DNA of 64,000 nt, taken from an uncultured Halieaceae bacterium (GTDB taxonomy: Bacteria; Pseudomonadota; Gammaproteobacteria; Pseudomonadales; Halieaceae). The translations under genes and the position numbers were made by a program. How positions within the stretch are numbered: position 1 is the stretch's first letter; each line of letters starts with the position of its first letter. Below the pieces are notes generated by a model. The model was not told the origin of the DNA, made no database searches, and worked only from the letters and a program-made list of their open reading frames with translations. Location of the stretch: assembly GCA_938074045.1 (NCBI GenBank), contig CALJGI010000020.1:1-64000 (forward strand). Direction: 5' to 3'. This document shows, in pieces, positions 43,479 through 56,500 of this stretch.

Positions 43479-46142
43479 ATGAAAGATGCACAACCTCAAA
43501 CCATATATAGACGTGACTACCAGCCGCCAGGCTACCTCATTGACGAGACGCACCTGGAGTTTGAGTTGCACGAAGAATTCACGATGGTGCACTCCCGACT
43601 TTTGATGCGTCGCAACGCTGCGGCCCCGGGCGCTGCACTCGAGTTGCAGGGGAAAGAGCTCGAATTGATAGAGCTCCGTATCGACGGAAAAGTGCTCACC
43701 GAGGCTGAGTATACCGTGCAGGAAAATACGCTTTTCATTGCCCAGCCGCCAGATACTTTTCAGTTAAGCTGCGTGAATAAGATACGCCCCCAGGAAAACA
43801 CGGAGTTGGAGGGCTTGTACAAATCCAGAACTATGTTCTGCACCCAATGTGAGGCGGAGGGATTCAGACGCATTACTTATTTTCTGGACCGACCAGATGT
43901 GATGTCTGTGTACACCGTGCGGATCGAGGCTGATCGAGATCGTTATCCACTGTTGCTAAGTAATGGTAACCGCTCCGCCGGTGGTGATCTGCCCGGCAAC
44001 CGTCACTGGGCCGAGTGGCATGATCCCTTTCCGAAGCCAAGCTATCTGTTTGCAATGGTGGCGGCAGATCTGCAGGTGATGACAGATTCATTTGACACTG
44101 CCAGTGGTCGGACCGTGGAACTCAATATATATGTAGAAGAAAAAGACCTGGATAAGATTGACCACGCCATGACCGCATTAAAGGATTCCATGCGTTGGGA
44201 CGAGGAGGTTTATGGTCGGGAATATGATCTGGACTTATTCAATATTGTTGCTGTTGATGACTTTAATATGGGGGCGATGGAAAATAAAAGCCTTAATATA
44301 TTCAACACTTCCTGTGTGCTTGCACATCCTGAAACTACCACGGATACCAACTTTCAGCGCGTTGAGAGTATTGTTGCTCATGAGTATTTCCATAATTGGT
44401 CGGGAAACCGTGTTACCTGTCGAGATTGGTTTCAGCTCAGTCTCAAAGAGGGTTTTACGGTGTTTCGTGATGCCGAATTCTCGGCCGATCAGGGGTCGAG
44501 AACGGTCAAGAGAGTTGAAGATGTCAATTTTCTCAGGACCGTGCAGTTTGCGGAGGACGCCGGCCCTCTGGCGCATCCGGTGAGGCCTGACTCCTACCTG
44601 GAGATCAACAACTTCTATACCACCACCGTATATGAAAAAGGGGCGGAAGTGGTGCGTATGCTGCATCAGCTGCTCGGGCCAGAACAATTCAGGGCCGGTT
44701 CTGACCTCTACTTTTCCCGCCACGATGGCCAGGCGGTGACCTGTGATGATTTTGTGTGCGCCATGGAGGAGGTTTCTGGTCTGGATCTGGGTCAGTTTCG
44801 ACTCTGGTACAGCCAGGCTGGAACGCCGCGTTTGCAAGTCAGCAGTAACTACGACGCCGAATTGAAGCAGTACACCCTGGCGATAAAGCAGTCCTGTCCA
44901 TCGACACCGGGTCAGCCTGTCAAGGAGCCTTTTCACATCCCATTGTCTATGGGTTTACTGGGCGAGGCTGGTGATTTGCGACTGGAGATTGCCGGTAAAG
45001 ATTCAGATCCTGAGTGTAGTGACAACACTACCTGTGTACTCAATGTAACCCAGGCGGATCAGGAGTTCGTTTTCGCTGGTATGCAGGAGCGTCCGGTACC
45101 TTCGTTGCTGAGAAATTTTTCCGCGCCTGTTGTGCTGGATTACGACTACAGCCGAGAAGAATTGGCTTTTATTATGAGTCGCGATTCCAACGGCTTTTGT
45201 CGCTGGGATGCTGCGCAGCAACTGGCTATTCTTGTGCTTCAGGAGCAGATCGAGGCGGCAGGGCTTGGTGTGAAACTGGGTGTTGATGAGACCCTGCTCG
45301 ATGCGGCTTCCATTCTGCTTAGTGATCGTTCACTTGATCCGGCCATGGTGGCTCTTATGCTGCAGCTGCCTGGCGAGACCTATCTGGCGGATATGGCGGA
45401 AGAAATAGATGTCATTGCCATCCACAGAGCGAGGAGAAAGGTTGCAGTAGCGCTGGGTCTTCGCAATCAGGGGCTACTGATGGATCGCTACACTGAATTG
45501 ACCAGCGATGAACCGTATGCGCCCACGGCCGCGCAGATTGCCCGGCGTAGCTTGCGCAACGTCTGTCTCAGCTATCTCGTGATTTCTGAAACAGCGGGGG
45601 CAATACCACTGGCCGCAGGTCAGTTTGAGAGTGCGAGTAATATGACTGATCAACTCGCGGCGCTGACGACTTTGGTTGACAGCGAGGATCGCGCAGGCGC
45701 AAACGTTGCTCTGGGACAGTTTTACGATCGTTGGCAGAATGAGACGCTGGTAGTTAATACATGGTTGCAGGTTCAGGCTCGGTCCCGGCACACGGATACC
45801 GTGGAAAGGGTGCGCGAACTGACCCGACACTCTGCCTATGAACGCACCAACCCCAATCGAGTGCGTTCGCTGTATGGCGTGTTTGGGCGTGCGAATCCCG
45901 TAAATTTCCACCGCGCAGACGGGGCGGGTTATCGACTACTGAGTGACACGGTGATCGAACTGGACCCTATCAATAGCAAAACGGCCGCGGGCTTGCTGGA
46001 TCCTTTCACCAGATGGCGTCGCTATGGTGCCAATGCCTCATTGATGGAAGCCGAGCTACAGCGCATTCTTGCAGTCCCGAACTTGTCCGTTGATGCCTAC
46101 GAAATCATCAACAAGTGTCTGGCTGCTCCCGCCGGAGAATAA
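43479..46142 (+). CDS. pepN: Aminopeptidase N (M1 family)
   Basis: Zinc aminopeptidase that removes N-terminal residues from peptides in the cytoplasm. The GAMENKSLN exopeptidase motif is at about residue 265. The zinc site HEYFHNW starts at residue 301 (His301, Glu302, His305) with the third ligand Glu324 in LKEGFTVFRDAEF. The start YRRDYQPPGYLIDETHLEFE is typical of the E. coli PepN type. At 887 residues it is full length. It closes the nadK-to-pepN run. Confidence 0.97.
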   Translation: MKDAQPQTIYRRDYQPPGYLIDETHLEFELHEEFTMVHSRLLMRRNAAAPGAALELQGKELELIELRIDGKVLTEAEYTVQENTLFIAQPPDTFQLSCVNKIRPQENTELEGLYKSRTMFCTQCEAEGFRRITYFLDRPDVMSVYTVRIEADRDRYPLLLSNGNRSAGGDLPGNRHWAEWHDPFPKPSYLFAMVAADLQVMTDSFDTASGRTVELNIYVEEKDLDKIDHAMTALKDSMRWDEEVYGREYDLDLFNIVAVDDFNMGAMENKSLNIFNTSCVLAHPETTTDTNFQRVESIVAHEYFHNWSGNRVTCRDWFQLSLKEGFTVFRDAEFSADQGSRTVKRVEDVNFLRTVQFAEDAGPLAHPVRPDSYLEINNFYTTTVYEKGAEVVRMLHQLLGPEQFRAGSDLYFSRHDGQAVTCDDFVCAMEEVSGLDLGQFRLWYSQAGTPRLQVSSNYDAELKQYTLAIKQSCPSTPGQPVKEPFHIPLSMGLLGEAGDLRLEIAGKDSDPECSDNTTCVLNVTQADQEFVFAGMQERPVPSLLRNFSAPVVLDYDYSREELAFIMSRDSNGFCRWDAAQQLAILVLQEQIEAAGLGVKLGVDETLLDAASILLSDRSLDPAMVALMLQLPGETYLADMAEEIDVIAIHRARRKVAVALGLRNQGLLMDRYTELTSDEPYAPTAAQIARRSLRNVCLSYLVISETAGAIPLAAGQFESASNMTDQLAALTTLVDSEDRAGANVALGQFYDRWQNETLVVNTWLQVQARSRHTDTVERVRELTRHSAYERTNPNRVRSLYGVFGRANPVNFHRADGAGYRLLSDTVIELDPINSKTAAGLLDPFTRWRRYGANASLMEAELQRILAVPNLSVDAYEIINKCLAAPAGE

Positions 46143-46450
46143 TCCTACCTTATATTTGATCAGGCGGGCCGCTGGCAGGTGCAGGCCACAGCGCGAACCT
46201 GCGCCATCGCCACGCAATTCGCGATGAACAGGCCTCTTCCTCAACTCCCAATACCGAGGGTGAATGTTTGGAGTTCACACCTGCGGTTGCGTACGCCATC
46301 AACGAATCTGTGGCGCAGCGCGGTGCCCACAAGATACCACTATAGCCGGATTTGAAGGTTGCCCTGCAATTTACGACCAATAACAGCTGGAGGGTATCGG
46401 TCAGTTACGCATTTTTACAAAGGGTACAGACTGCCAGATTCCCAGCTCGA
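46143..46450 (+). other. Spacer with a possible decayed coding remnant
   Basis: The 308-base spacer between the convergent pepN and batD genes has no intact gene. One plus-strand frame reads EFTPAVAYAINESVAQRGAH, a stop, then LQFTTNNSWRVSVSYAFLQ, which resembles the end of an outer-membrane beta-barrel. I cannot name a family, and the resemblance may be chance. No clear terminator hairpin was found. Confidence 0.3.
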
Positions 46451-48119
46451 TCAATGGTGGTAAAGGCCAGGTAGTTTTAACTCCGATTGCGTGCCCCCGG
46501 TGGCATATTCGCGACGAAATTGCTCCAGGTGGGCCAGCAGTATGCTCAAGTCAGGTTTCAATGTATCAGGGCCATACAGAGAATTCTCCAATGCCAGCAG
46601 CTGGCTCTGCAGTTCGCTGTCGCCGCTGACTCTGCCAAGCCCCTCTATACCTTCTGAATGGCCATCAGATACGACGTGCGTTGCCCATGCCTGCAGAGCT
46701 GTGCGAACAGCGCTGAGATCAGCGTCCTGAATCGCGGACTTTAATCGACCCCAGGATTCTTTTTCATCCGAACCGTCATCACCTGTCTGGTCAAGTCGCT
46801 CTTCAGAGCGATTTCTGCGCTTGCGATACAACAGCAACACGGTAACTGTCCAGCCCAAACCCATGGTGATCGCTGCAACCTGCCACCAATTTGTCTGCCC
46901 GGCTATGTTTGCAGCAGCGGCGCTTGCCTCACCTGTGACAAGATTGTTTGCGGGGTAGGTAGTTTCTTGTGAACTTGTATCCTTCTCTGGGATGGGCACA
47001 TTAATGACGCGACCTGGGACAACAATCCATTCATGTTGGTTTGTGGCTGTGTTCCACCAGGGTATGCGAAGCTCGGGAATCTCAAAGCGCCCGGGCCGGG
47101 TCACTACCACAGCGGTGGTCTCAACACGACGCCCACTGACGCCATGTTCAGCGTCAACATCTTCTATCAGGGGCTGTTCGGGGTAGAATTTCAAACCGGG
47201 CTGTTCCGTCATGGCCAATGGCGGCAGTTGTGCTCCCAGAACGCCATCTGCGCTCAGCGTAAGGACGCGGGTGGCAGATTCTCCAAGCTGCAGTGTTGCC
47301 GGATCTTTTGACCAGCTCTCATCTGCAGAGAGCTGGAGGGCCGGCAGCCATGAACCAGAGGTCCAGGCAGCGGGAACCGGTGCCACTTCAACTTCCAGTT
47401 CTGCACTGATTTTTTGATAGATTCTACCGGCGCCTCGATTGAACAGATTGCTACTGCGGCGCCCTTCTGTAGCTCGGAATGTTTGTGGGGGAATGATCAA
47501 CACGCCACTCTTCTGCGGAAAAATTGCATATTTAAACTCGTAAACTCCATGCAGGATGCCATTGATCCTGGTCTGAAAACGATTCTCCGCCACCACCTTG
47601 ACCAGCGCATCGTCGATGGTAAGGTCACTGAGGGATGGCTCGCTGAGGTTAACGCTGTGAAAAATGCGTAATGTGTAAAGCACCTGTCCCTGTACATAAA
47701 TTTCATTGTGATCTGTTGAGCTGCTGATAAACACAGGTTCCAGCGTTCCGGGTACTGCCTTGGCCGGCTCACTGACTTTGATCGTGAGCTGATTGGATTC
47801 CTTTCCATCCACCGTCGCAGGCCCTATGACGATGGTGCCGGTTGTGGTCGGAGACATGGTGATGATGAGTTCGCTATAGCTCTCCATATTGCCATTTATC
47901 AGAGAAGTACGGCTGTTGGTACTTGAGCCCAGTATCTCGAAAGCGTCCCGCAGATCGCCCACCTCAGCGTTACTCAGATCTTCACCATCAGTCACCCGAA
48001 GCGTCAGTGTCACTATGTCTTCCAGCGTGACATCGCTGCGGTCAGTTGAAAGGATTACCGCTGCGCGACCCGTTGTTGCCTGCAACAGCAACATGAGAGT
48101 CAGTCCCCAGAGTAATGGT

Positions 48120-48139
<20 letters not shown>
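46451..48139 (-). CDS. batD: BatD family protein
   Basis: Membrane-anchored periplasmic protein of the Bat (Bacteroides aerotolerance) system. It has a signal peptide (LTLMLLLQATTGRAA), a long beta-rich region (ILSTDRSDVTLEDIVTLTLR, PGTLEPVFISSS, KSGVLIIPPQTFRA), one transmembrane helix (AAITMGLGWTVTVLLLY at about residue 440) and a cytoplasmic tail. I start it at the ATG at 48139; it overlaps the 3' end of the BatB/C gene by 20 bases. Last gene of the moxR-bat operon. Function of the Bat set in envelope stress or aerotolerance is established only in outline. Confidence 0.88.
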
Positions 48140-49911
<1,772 letters not shown>

Positions 49912-49919
<8 letters not shown>

Positions 49920-50940
49920 TTGCGGTTCTCCATAGCTTGAATTGCTGCCTCACGTCCGGCCATGCTGTGCGGCTAGCTGCAATCACAAAACTTAACAACA
50001 GCGCTAGGCCCAATGGCCAGAAAAACAGGGCTTTTGTGGGTCTGAAGGTCAGTTCTTCCTGTTCTACGGGTTCCATGTTATTGATTACATGATATATCTC
50101 TTCCAGTTCAGTGGGATTACGCGCTCTGAAATATTTACCTCCTGTGGCATCGGCAATGCGCTGAAGGCTCTCTTCGTCGAGATCCCGGGAAGGGTTTACC
50201 CGCCTGCTACCCAACAATCCCCGCACGATCATTTCGTCAGCGCCGATACCCACGGTGTAGATGGTGACGCCTAATTTAGCTGCCATGTTGGCCGCGTGAA
50301 GGGGATCGACGCCGGTATTGTTCGCTCCATCCGTCAGCAGGACAATTACTCTACTTGCAGCTGGCCGATCACGAAGCCGTTTTACAGCCAGGCCAATAGC
50401 GTCTCCGATCGCCGTTGCCTGTTCGCCGGCAAATCCTATTTCCGCCTCATTCAGGAAGCGGCCGACTGTATTTGTATCAAAGGTCAGCGGTGACTGGATG
50501 TAAGCGTTTTCTCCGAAGAGGATCAGGCCAAGACGATCGCCCTGGCGTTGATCGATAAATTCCCCCACTACGTTCTTGACCACAGTTATTCGCTGGACCT
50601 GGGTTTGACCAATCCGCATATCTTCCTGCCGCATTGAGCCGGAGATATCTACGGCAACAAGTAAGTCTCTGCCTTCACTGGGCAATGCTATGGGGTCACC
50701 AACCCACTGTGGGCGTGCAGCGGCCAGTAGCAGCGCCAGCCACATCACCACACTCAAAAACTTCATTAGAGAGGAGTGTTGTGTTCGCGAATTTTCCGAA
50801 CTCCCCGAGAGCTGGAGCCACTTTGCAGCGAACGGTGCCCTTAGTGCTGCTTGCTGTGTTCTGACGGGTGGTAGCAACCACCACATCAGCAGCGGCGCCG
50901 GCACCAACAGCAGCATGTGAGGCCAGAGGAGCTCTATCAT
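49912..50940 (-). CDS. batA: BatA-type VWA domain membrane protein
   Basis: VWA protein between membrane helices: MLLLVPAPLLMWWLL at the start, VVMWLALLLAAARP before the domain, and a C-terminal helix (FFWPLGLALLLSFVIAA). The metal-ion-dependent adhesion site is DISGSM (Asp98, Ser100, Ser102) with GDAIGLAV and LLTDGANNTG. The conserved YFRARNPTELEEIY segment follows. It couples to the DUF4381 gene by an ATGA overlap upstream and to BatB/C by 8 bases downstream. Probably assembles with the other Bat proteins at the inner membrane. Confidence 0.93.
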
Positions 50941-51428
50941 TGGTTGATCCGATGGCGCTTTATCCAGTGCTGTGTCGCCCCGTGAATTGCCTCTGCGTCT
51001 GTTGAGGCGGTCTGTGTGGCGTAGGGGGCGTGCTGAAAACTATCTCCGAGGTCGGCAAACGAATTGTCTCCCGTCACTTTTGCGTCCAGAAACTGTGTCC
51101 ACTCCTCGCCAGTTAAACTGGCTACGCCCTCGTTGCCATAGTTCTTCAGAGCCACGCGCCGCAACAATTCGTGACAACGCTGGATAAACAGTTGAGAGTC
51201 GCCCTCACTAGCAAACTCCTCATAGTATGAGTGCAGCAGTTGCAAAGCGACACGAGCGGGTGCCTTGCGCTGCTGGTAGCGAAGGATTGCCGCTGTGCCA
51301 AAACACAGCAGCAAGATAGTTGCTGTAGCCAGTATCCACCACCCGATTGCCGGTGGCCACCAACCTATGTCCGTTGTCAGATGGATGTCTCTGAGATTCT
51401 GTAGTGGATCAGCAGCGGGAATGTTCAA
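50937..51428 (-). CDS. DUF4381 membrane protein of the bat operon
   Basis: Small membrane protein of 163 residues: a DPLQNLRDIHL N-terminus, one transmembrane helix (WWILATATILLLCFGTAAIL, about 29-48) and a cytoplasmic alpha-helical domain with LFIQRCHELLRRVALKNYG and SLTGEEWTQFLD. Always found between DUF58 and BatA genes in Pseudomonas-type bat operons, as I recall. Overlaps both neighbours by four bases (ATGA). Function unknown. Confidence 0.88.
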   Translation of the reverse strand: MNIPAADPLQNLRDIHLTTDIGWWPPAIGWWILATATILLLCFGTAAILRYQQRKAPARVALQLLHSYYEEFASEGDSQLFIQRCHELLRRVALKNYGNEGVASLTGEEWTQFLDAKVTGDNSFADLGDSFQHAPYATQTASTDAEAIHGATQHWIKRHRINQ

Positions 51429-52375
51429 GGCATGCTTCCCCGTACCGTTTTTCCATAGTACCGCTGGAGCACCTCCAGAGCTGCGCTCCCTGAATCCAGT
51501 TGCAGGAAAGGCGCACCAGATCGGTTCAGTTGATCTTTGAGAAGATTGGTTTCCCGTTCATGATCGTCGCGATAGCGACTGCGTGCCGCAGGGTTGCCGG
51601 TGGCGACCTCTGCTCGCAAATCACCTTTTGACACGGTGTAACGTCCGCTGGGTGGAAGCTCCCGCTCCAATTGATCGGAGACGTGTATAGCCGTCACCTC
51701 TGTGTGACGGGATAGTTGGTGGAACTGTTCACGTGCTTGCTCTGAGTTCGCGCCGTTGAAATCACTGATGATAAAGATAGCGGTTCCAGGTCGTGCTATA
51801 CGGCGCAGATCCCGTAACATGTCGGAGAACTGAAAAGGGTCAGGTATGGCAGGGTGTGGCAGTGCCTGATTCATAGCAGCCAGGTGATGCAAGAGAGCCA
51901 GCACAGACTGACGACTTCGTTTTGGACGTATTTCGTGATGACTGTTGTCGCTGAAGATCAATCCTCCGACCCTGTCGCCAACCTGCAGTCCGCTCCAGGC
52001 CAGTATGGCGGCAATGTGAGCGGCGGTCACTGACTTGAAACAGCCCCGGCTTCCAAAAAACATGTCAGATCGCTGATCGACCACCACTAGCAGCGGGCGC
52101 TCCCGTTCCTCCCGAAACAGTTTTGTGTGTGCACTTCCGGAGCGGGCTGTAACGCGCCAGTCTATGGTTCTTATGTCATCGCCCGGCTGATATCGTCTGA
52201 CCTCTTCAAAGTCTATGCCGCGTCCGCGAAAATTGGTTTTGTTCGAACCGGCAAGAAGAGAGAGCGCTTTCTTTCGCTGTTTCAACTGGAGTTGTCCACC
52301 CTGGAAGCGCAGTGCAATCAGCTCTTCCAACTGACAGTAGACGCCGCGCGGCTGCAGATTTTTGGTCGCTACCAT
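51425..52375 (-). CDS. DUF58 domain protein
   Basis: Conserved partner of MoxR ATPases. The central DUF58 core reads RGRGIDFEEVRRYQPGDDIR, TIDWRVTARSG, then LFREERERPLLVVVDQRSDM; the last part is a degenerate VWA-like MIDAS (Asp-x-Arg-Ser). No membrane helices. It follows moxR by 7 bases and overlaps the next gene by four. Probable role: a substrate or adaptor of the MoxR ATPase in the Bat complex. Confidence 0.92.
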   Translation of the reverse strand: MVATKNLQPRGVYCQLEELIALRFQGGQLQLKQRKKALSLLAGSNKTNFRGRGIDFEEVRRYQPGDDIRTIDWRVTARSGSAHTKLFREERERPLLVVVDQRSDMFFGSRGCFKSVTAAHIAAILAWSGLQVGDRVGGLIFSDNSHHEIRPKRSRQSVLALLHHLAAMNQALPHPAIPDPFQFSDMLRDLRRIARPGTAIFIISDFNGANSEQAREQFHQLSRHTEVTAIHVSDQLERELPPSGRYTVSKGDLRAEVATGNPAARSRYRDDHERETNLLKDQLNRSGAPFLQLDSGSAALEVLQRYYGKTVRGSMP

Positions 52376-52382
52376 GAACAGA

Positions 52383-53342
52383 CTAGCTCACTGGAACTTT
52401 AGTGATCAGCTCAGCAATGGCGTCATCCGTACTAATGCCATTTGCTTCGGCTTCAAAACTCAGTATCAATCGGTGTCGCAGTACATCCGGCAATACGGCC
52501 TGTACGTCATCGGGGGTTACAAAGTCCCGGCCTCGCAACCATGCGTGTGCCCGGGCGCAGCGGTCCAGTGATATTGTGGCTCTGGGACTGCCTCCATATT
52601 CCAGCCAAGCATCCAACTGTTTAGAGTAAGGTTCTGGGTCTCGGGTTGCCATCACCAACTGGACGATGTAGTCCTCGACCGGTTCGGCCATATGCATTTC
52701 CAGTACCTGTTGGCGAGCAGAGAAAATTGACTCTTGCGCCAGCGTGGCTTCCTCTCGCGTGCCTACCCTGGTGTCGGCTTCACCTCGCACCAGGCGCAGT
52801 ATTTCCTTCTCGGCACCGGAAGATGGGTAGCCGACATTTACATGCATCAGGAAACGGTCGAGTTGAGCCTCGGGGAGGGGATAGGTACCTTCCTGCTCGA
52901 TCGGGTTCTGTGTGGCCATAACCAGAAACAGTGGTGGGAGGTCCAGGGTATCACTGCCAACACTCACCTGGCGCTCAGCCATTGCTTCGAGAAGTGCGGA
53001 CTGTACCTTCGCTGGCGCTCGGTTGACCTCATCTGCCAGCACCAAATTATGAAAAATTGGCCCACGCTGAAAATGGAAGCTCGAATCCTGGGGGCGATAA
53101 ATCTCGGTGCCGGTAATATCGCCCGGTAGGAGATCTGGCGTGAATTGTATACGCTGGAAGTCTCCCTCTACCCGGTCGGCAAGCGCTTTGATCGCTTTTG
53201 TCTTGGCCAGTCCAGGGGCGCCCTCCACCAGCAAGTGGCCGTCTGCCAGCAAGGCGATCAGCAATCGCTCTACCAGATGGTGTTGACCGACGATGGTCTC
53301 GTTCATTGATGACTGTAGTGCTGCGAAGGTGTTCGCTTCCAC
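52383..53342 (-). CDS. MoxR family AAA+ ATPase
   Basis: AAA+ chaperone-like ATPase. Walker A is GAPGLAKT (residues 41-48), Walker B LVLADEVNRAPAKVQ, sensor region VMATQNPIEQEGTYPLPEAQ followed by LDRFL. The C-terminal lid carries GGSPRATISLDR. The start was chosen at the GTG at 53342, with GGGGA 9 bases upstream on that strand; this gives MEANTFAALQSSMNETIVGQ, as in relatives, whereas the upstream ATG at 53489 adds 49 unrelated residues. First gene of the six-gene moxR-bat operon, divergent from gdhB. Confidence 0.93.
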   Translation of the reverse strand: MEANTFAALQSSMNETIVGQHHLVERLLIALLADGHLLVEGAPGLAKTKAIKALADRVEGDFQRIQFTPDLLPGDITGTEIYRPQDSSFHFQRGPIFHNLVLADEVNRAPAKVQSALLEAMAERQVSVGSDTLDLPPLFLVMATQNPIEQEGTYPLPEAQLDRFLMHVNVGYPSSGAEKEILRLVRGEADTRVGTREEATLAQESIFSARQQVLEMHMAEPVEDYIVQLVMATRDPEPYSKQLDAWLEYGGSPRATISLDRCARAHAWLRGRDFVTPDDVQAVLPDVLRHRLILSFEAEANGISTDDAIAELITKVPVS

Positions 53343-53529
53343 GCTTGAAAATCCCCATGTAAAAAGTGCGGTGCATTGTAACCAAACCGCTGTTCCAGTC
53401 CAGCTATCAGCTGTTGAAATTGACAAGCTGACGGGCCTGGAGTTCCCCTGGACGTATTCCAGCCACAATGACATATGACGGGGCCCCACCTTGGTCTATA
53501 GTAGCAACACAAGTACGTGAAGGTATGGC

Positions 53530-56500
53530 ATGGGATGGGAAGAAGAAAAACAAAATGTCCTTGGTCAGCTTGACGACGAGATACAGCTAAAACTCCCGGG
53601 GGATTCCGCAGAATCAGTACGCGATTTCGCTGTTCAGTTCTATCGTTCTTTTCCCGCCGAAGATCTGCAGGACCGGCGCGTTGCAGATATATTTGGAGTA
53701 ACCTACGGCAATTGGCAATTCCTGGCCAGGTATGACGGCCAGGAGGCCAAGGTTCGTGTCTTCAATCCGGATTTTGAAAAGCACGGTTGGCATCTCAATC
53801 ACACAGTTGTCGTGGTTTTGTGCCGAAACATGCCATTCTGTGTCGATTCAGTGCGGGGTGAGCTGAACAGACGTCATGTTGCTGTCCATGTCCTGCACAG
53901 CGAAAATTTTCGCATATTGCGGGATAACGAAAAATTTCAGCGTCTGTTAGCGCCCGATGACTTGCCGGATGAGTTTTCTGCGGAAAGCTTGCTTTATCTG
54001 GAGATTACTCGGCACAGTGATCAGGATGTTTGTTCTGAGATAGCAGAAGCCCTGGTTGATGTTCTCCGTGAGGTCAGGCTGGCTATTGAAAGCTTTCAGG
54101 CTATGTGCGATCAGGCTATTGCGGTAGCCGAAGCTGTTGCCTCTGCTCCCAACGGGGGGACTGAAGAAAAGACTGAGGTTGAAGCCTTTTGTCGCTGGCT
54201 GGTGGATGGACATCTTACATTTCTTGGCTATGAGTGCTTCAGTATTGAGTATACCGACTCCCATCTGCAGCTGCGTAGTCATCAGGACAAAGCACTGGGT
54301 CTTCTCGCTAAGCGCAAAACTCGTGGTGAAGAAACTCTGGCTCACCAACTTACGGGTAGAGAAGAGGGCGGACTCAGACAGCAACTGACCTTCTCAAAAT
54401 CATCCGTACGTAGTCGCGTTCATCGCACGGTGTACCCGGATTATATCGCGATCAAGGAATACGATTCTGATGGAAAGATTTTGCGTTGGCATCGGTTTAT
54501 GGGCCTTTTTACCTCCCTTGTTTACACACAGAGTCTGGATCAGGTGCCGGTCATTGCGAGCAAAGTCGCGGAGGTAATAGAAGCTTCGAAGCTGGATCGT
54601 AATAGCCATGAGGGCAAAGAGCTGCTGCGCGTACTGGAGGTTCTGCCCCGGGATGAGGTTTTCCAGTGCACTGTTGATCAGCTCACGCGCACAGCGCTTA
54701 GTGTGGTGCAGCTCAAGGAACGGCGAAAAGTTCGTCTTATCATGCGCAGAGATTCCAGTAGTGCATTTTTCAGTTGTTTGGTTTTCAGTCCACGGGATAG
54801 TTTTAATACCGAGTTGCGTCTGAAAATGCGCGATATCCTGTGCGATGCACTGGGAGCACTTGAGTCTGAATTTACAACGTTTTTCAGCGAATCGGTGCTC
54901 GCAAGAGTACATTTTGTTATTCGCGTTGACCCACAGCGCGAAATCTCCTTTGATGAACGAGCGCTGGAGCGTGCAATTTACCAGGCGAGCCTTTACTGGC
55001 CGGACCAATTACAGACACTTTTGGTGGAAGAATATGGCGAAGAATTGGGAGACAGCCTGGGTAAGGAATTCGCAGAAGGCTTTTCTCCTGGATACTGCGA
55101 TGATTTTGAGCCGCGTGTCGCCGTACATGACATCGCACGGATTCAGAAGCTGGAGTCGGAAAATGATATAGCCATGAGCTTCTACCGTGTTATCGGGGAA
55201 GCGGAGCAGGCGTTGCATTTTCGATTGTTTCATCGCAATCACCCACTGTCCCTGTCGGATGTAATGCCCATTTTGGAAAATCTGGGTATGCAGGTCGCCC
55301 GCGAGACGCCTTATGAAATCCTTGGAGCTCAGGGTCAGGTCTACTGGGTGCAGGATTTCAGTCTGGTGTACGCATTGGACTCTGAGGTTGAGTTGGAACA
55401 TGTAGAGCAAAAGTTCAAGGATGCCTTTGCTGCGGTGTGGTATGGGCAGTGTGAGAGTGACAGTTTCAACCGGCTGCTGGTCGGCACACAGCTCACTTGG
55501 CGTGAAATTTCAGTACTGCGTGCATATGCCCATTACATGAAACAGATACAATTTCCCTTCAGCAGTGAATTTATTGCTGACACTCTGTCGAGACATTTAC
55601 CGCTGACTCTAAGATTGTATAGCTTATTCAGGGCACGCTTTGAGCCCCAATCAGGTCTCCAGGAGTCAGAGATCGCAGATGAGGTGCTCGCATCGCTGGA
55701 TGCGGTGGCGGATCTCTCCGAAGATCGGGTGGTCAGAGAGTTTTATCTGCTTATGCGAGCCACCGTTCGCACCAACTACTTCCAGTCCAGAGAGGACGGC
55801 AGTTGCAAGCCGTCCCTATCGTTAAAATTACTACCCGAGAAAATAGCAGACCTGCCACTACCGCGTCCGCGGTATGAAATTTTCGTATATTCGCCGCGTG
55901 TTGAAGGCGTTCATCTGCGTGGTGGGGCTGTAGCACGTGGTGGATTGCGCTGGTCAGAGCGCCATGAAGACTTCCGTACAGAGGTGCTGGGACTGGTCAA
56001 GGCGCAGCAGGTTAAGAATGCCGTGATTGTACCCGTGGGTGCCAAGGGTGGTTTTGTCTGTAAACAAATGCCCACTAATGCGAGCCGGGAAGAAATACAG
56101 GCCGAAGGGATAGCTTGCTACAGGCAATTTATAACAGGTCTGCTGGATATCACCGATAATCTGGTCTCCGGAAAGGTGGTAGTACCCGCAGATATGGTTC
56201 GACATGATGGCGATGACACATATTTGGTGGTAGCCGCTGACAAAGGTACCGCTACCTTTTCCGATATAGCGAATGGAATTTCAGCTGACTACAATTTTTG
56301 GCTTGGCGACGCATTTGCCAGTGGCGGTAGTGTGGGCTATGACCATAAGAAAATGGGCATCACTGCTCGCGGTGCATGGGTTTCAGTGCAACGCCATTTC
56401 AGGGAATTTGCCTGTGATGTACAAAATCAGGATTTTACTGTCATAGGCATCGGTGACATGGCTGGTGACGTGTTTGGCAATGGCATGTTGCTGTCAAACC

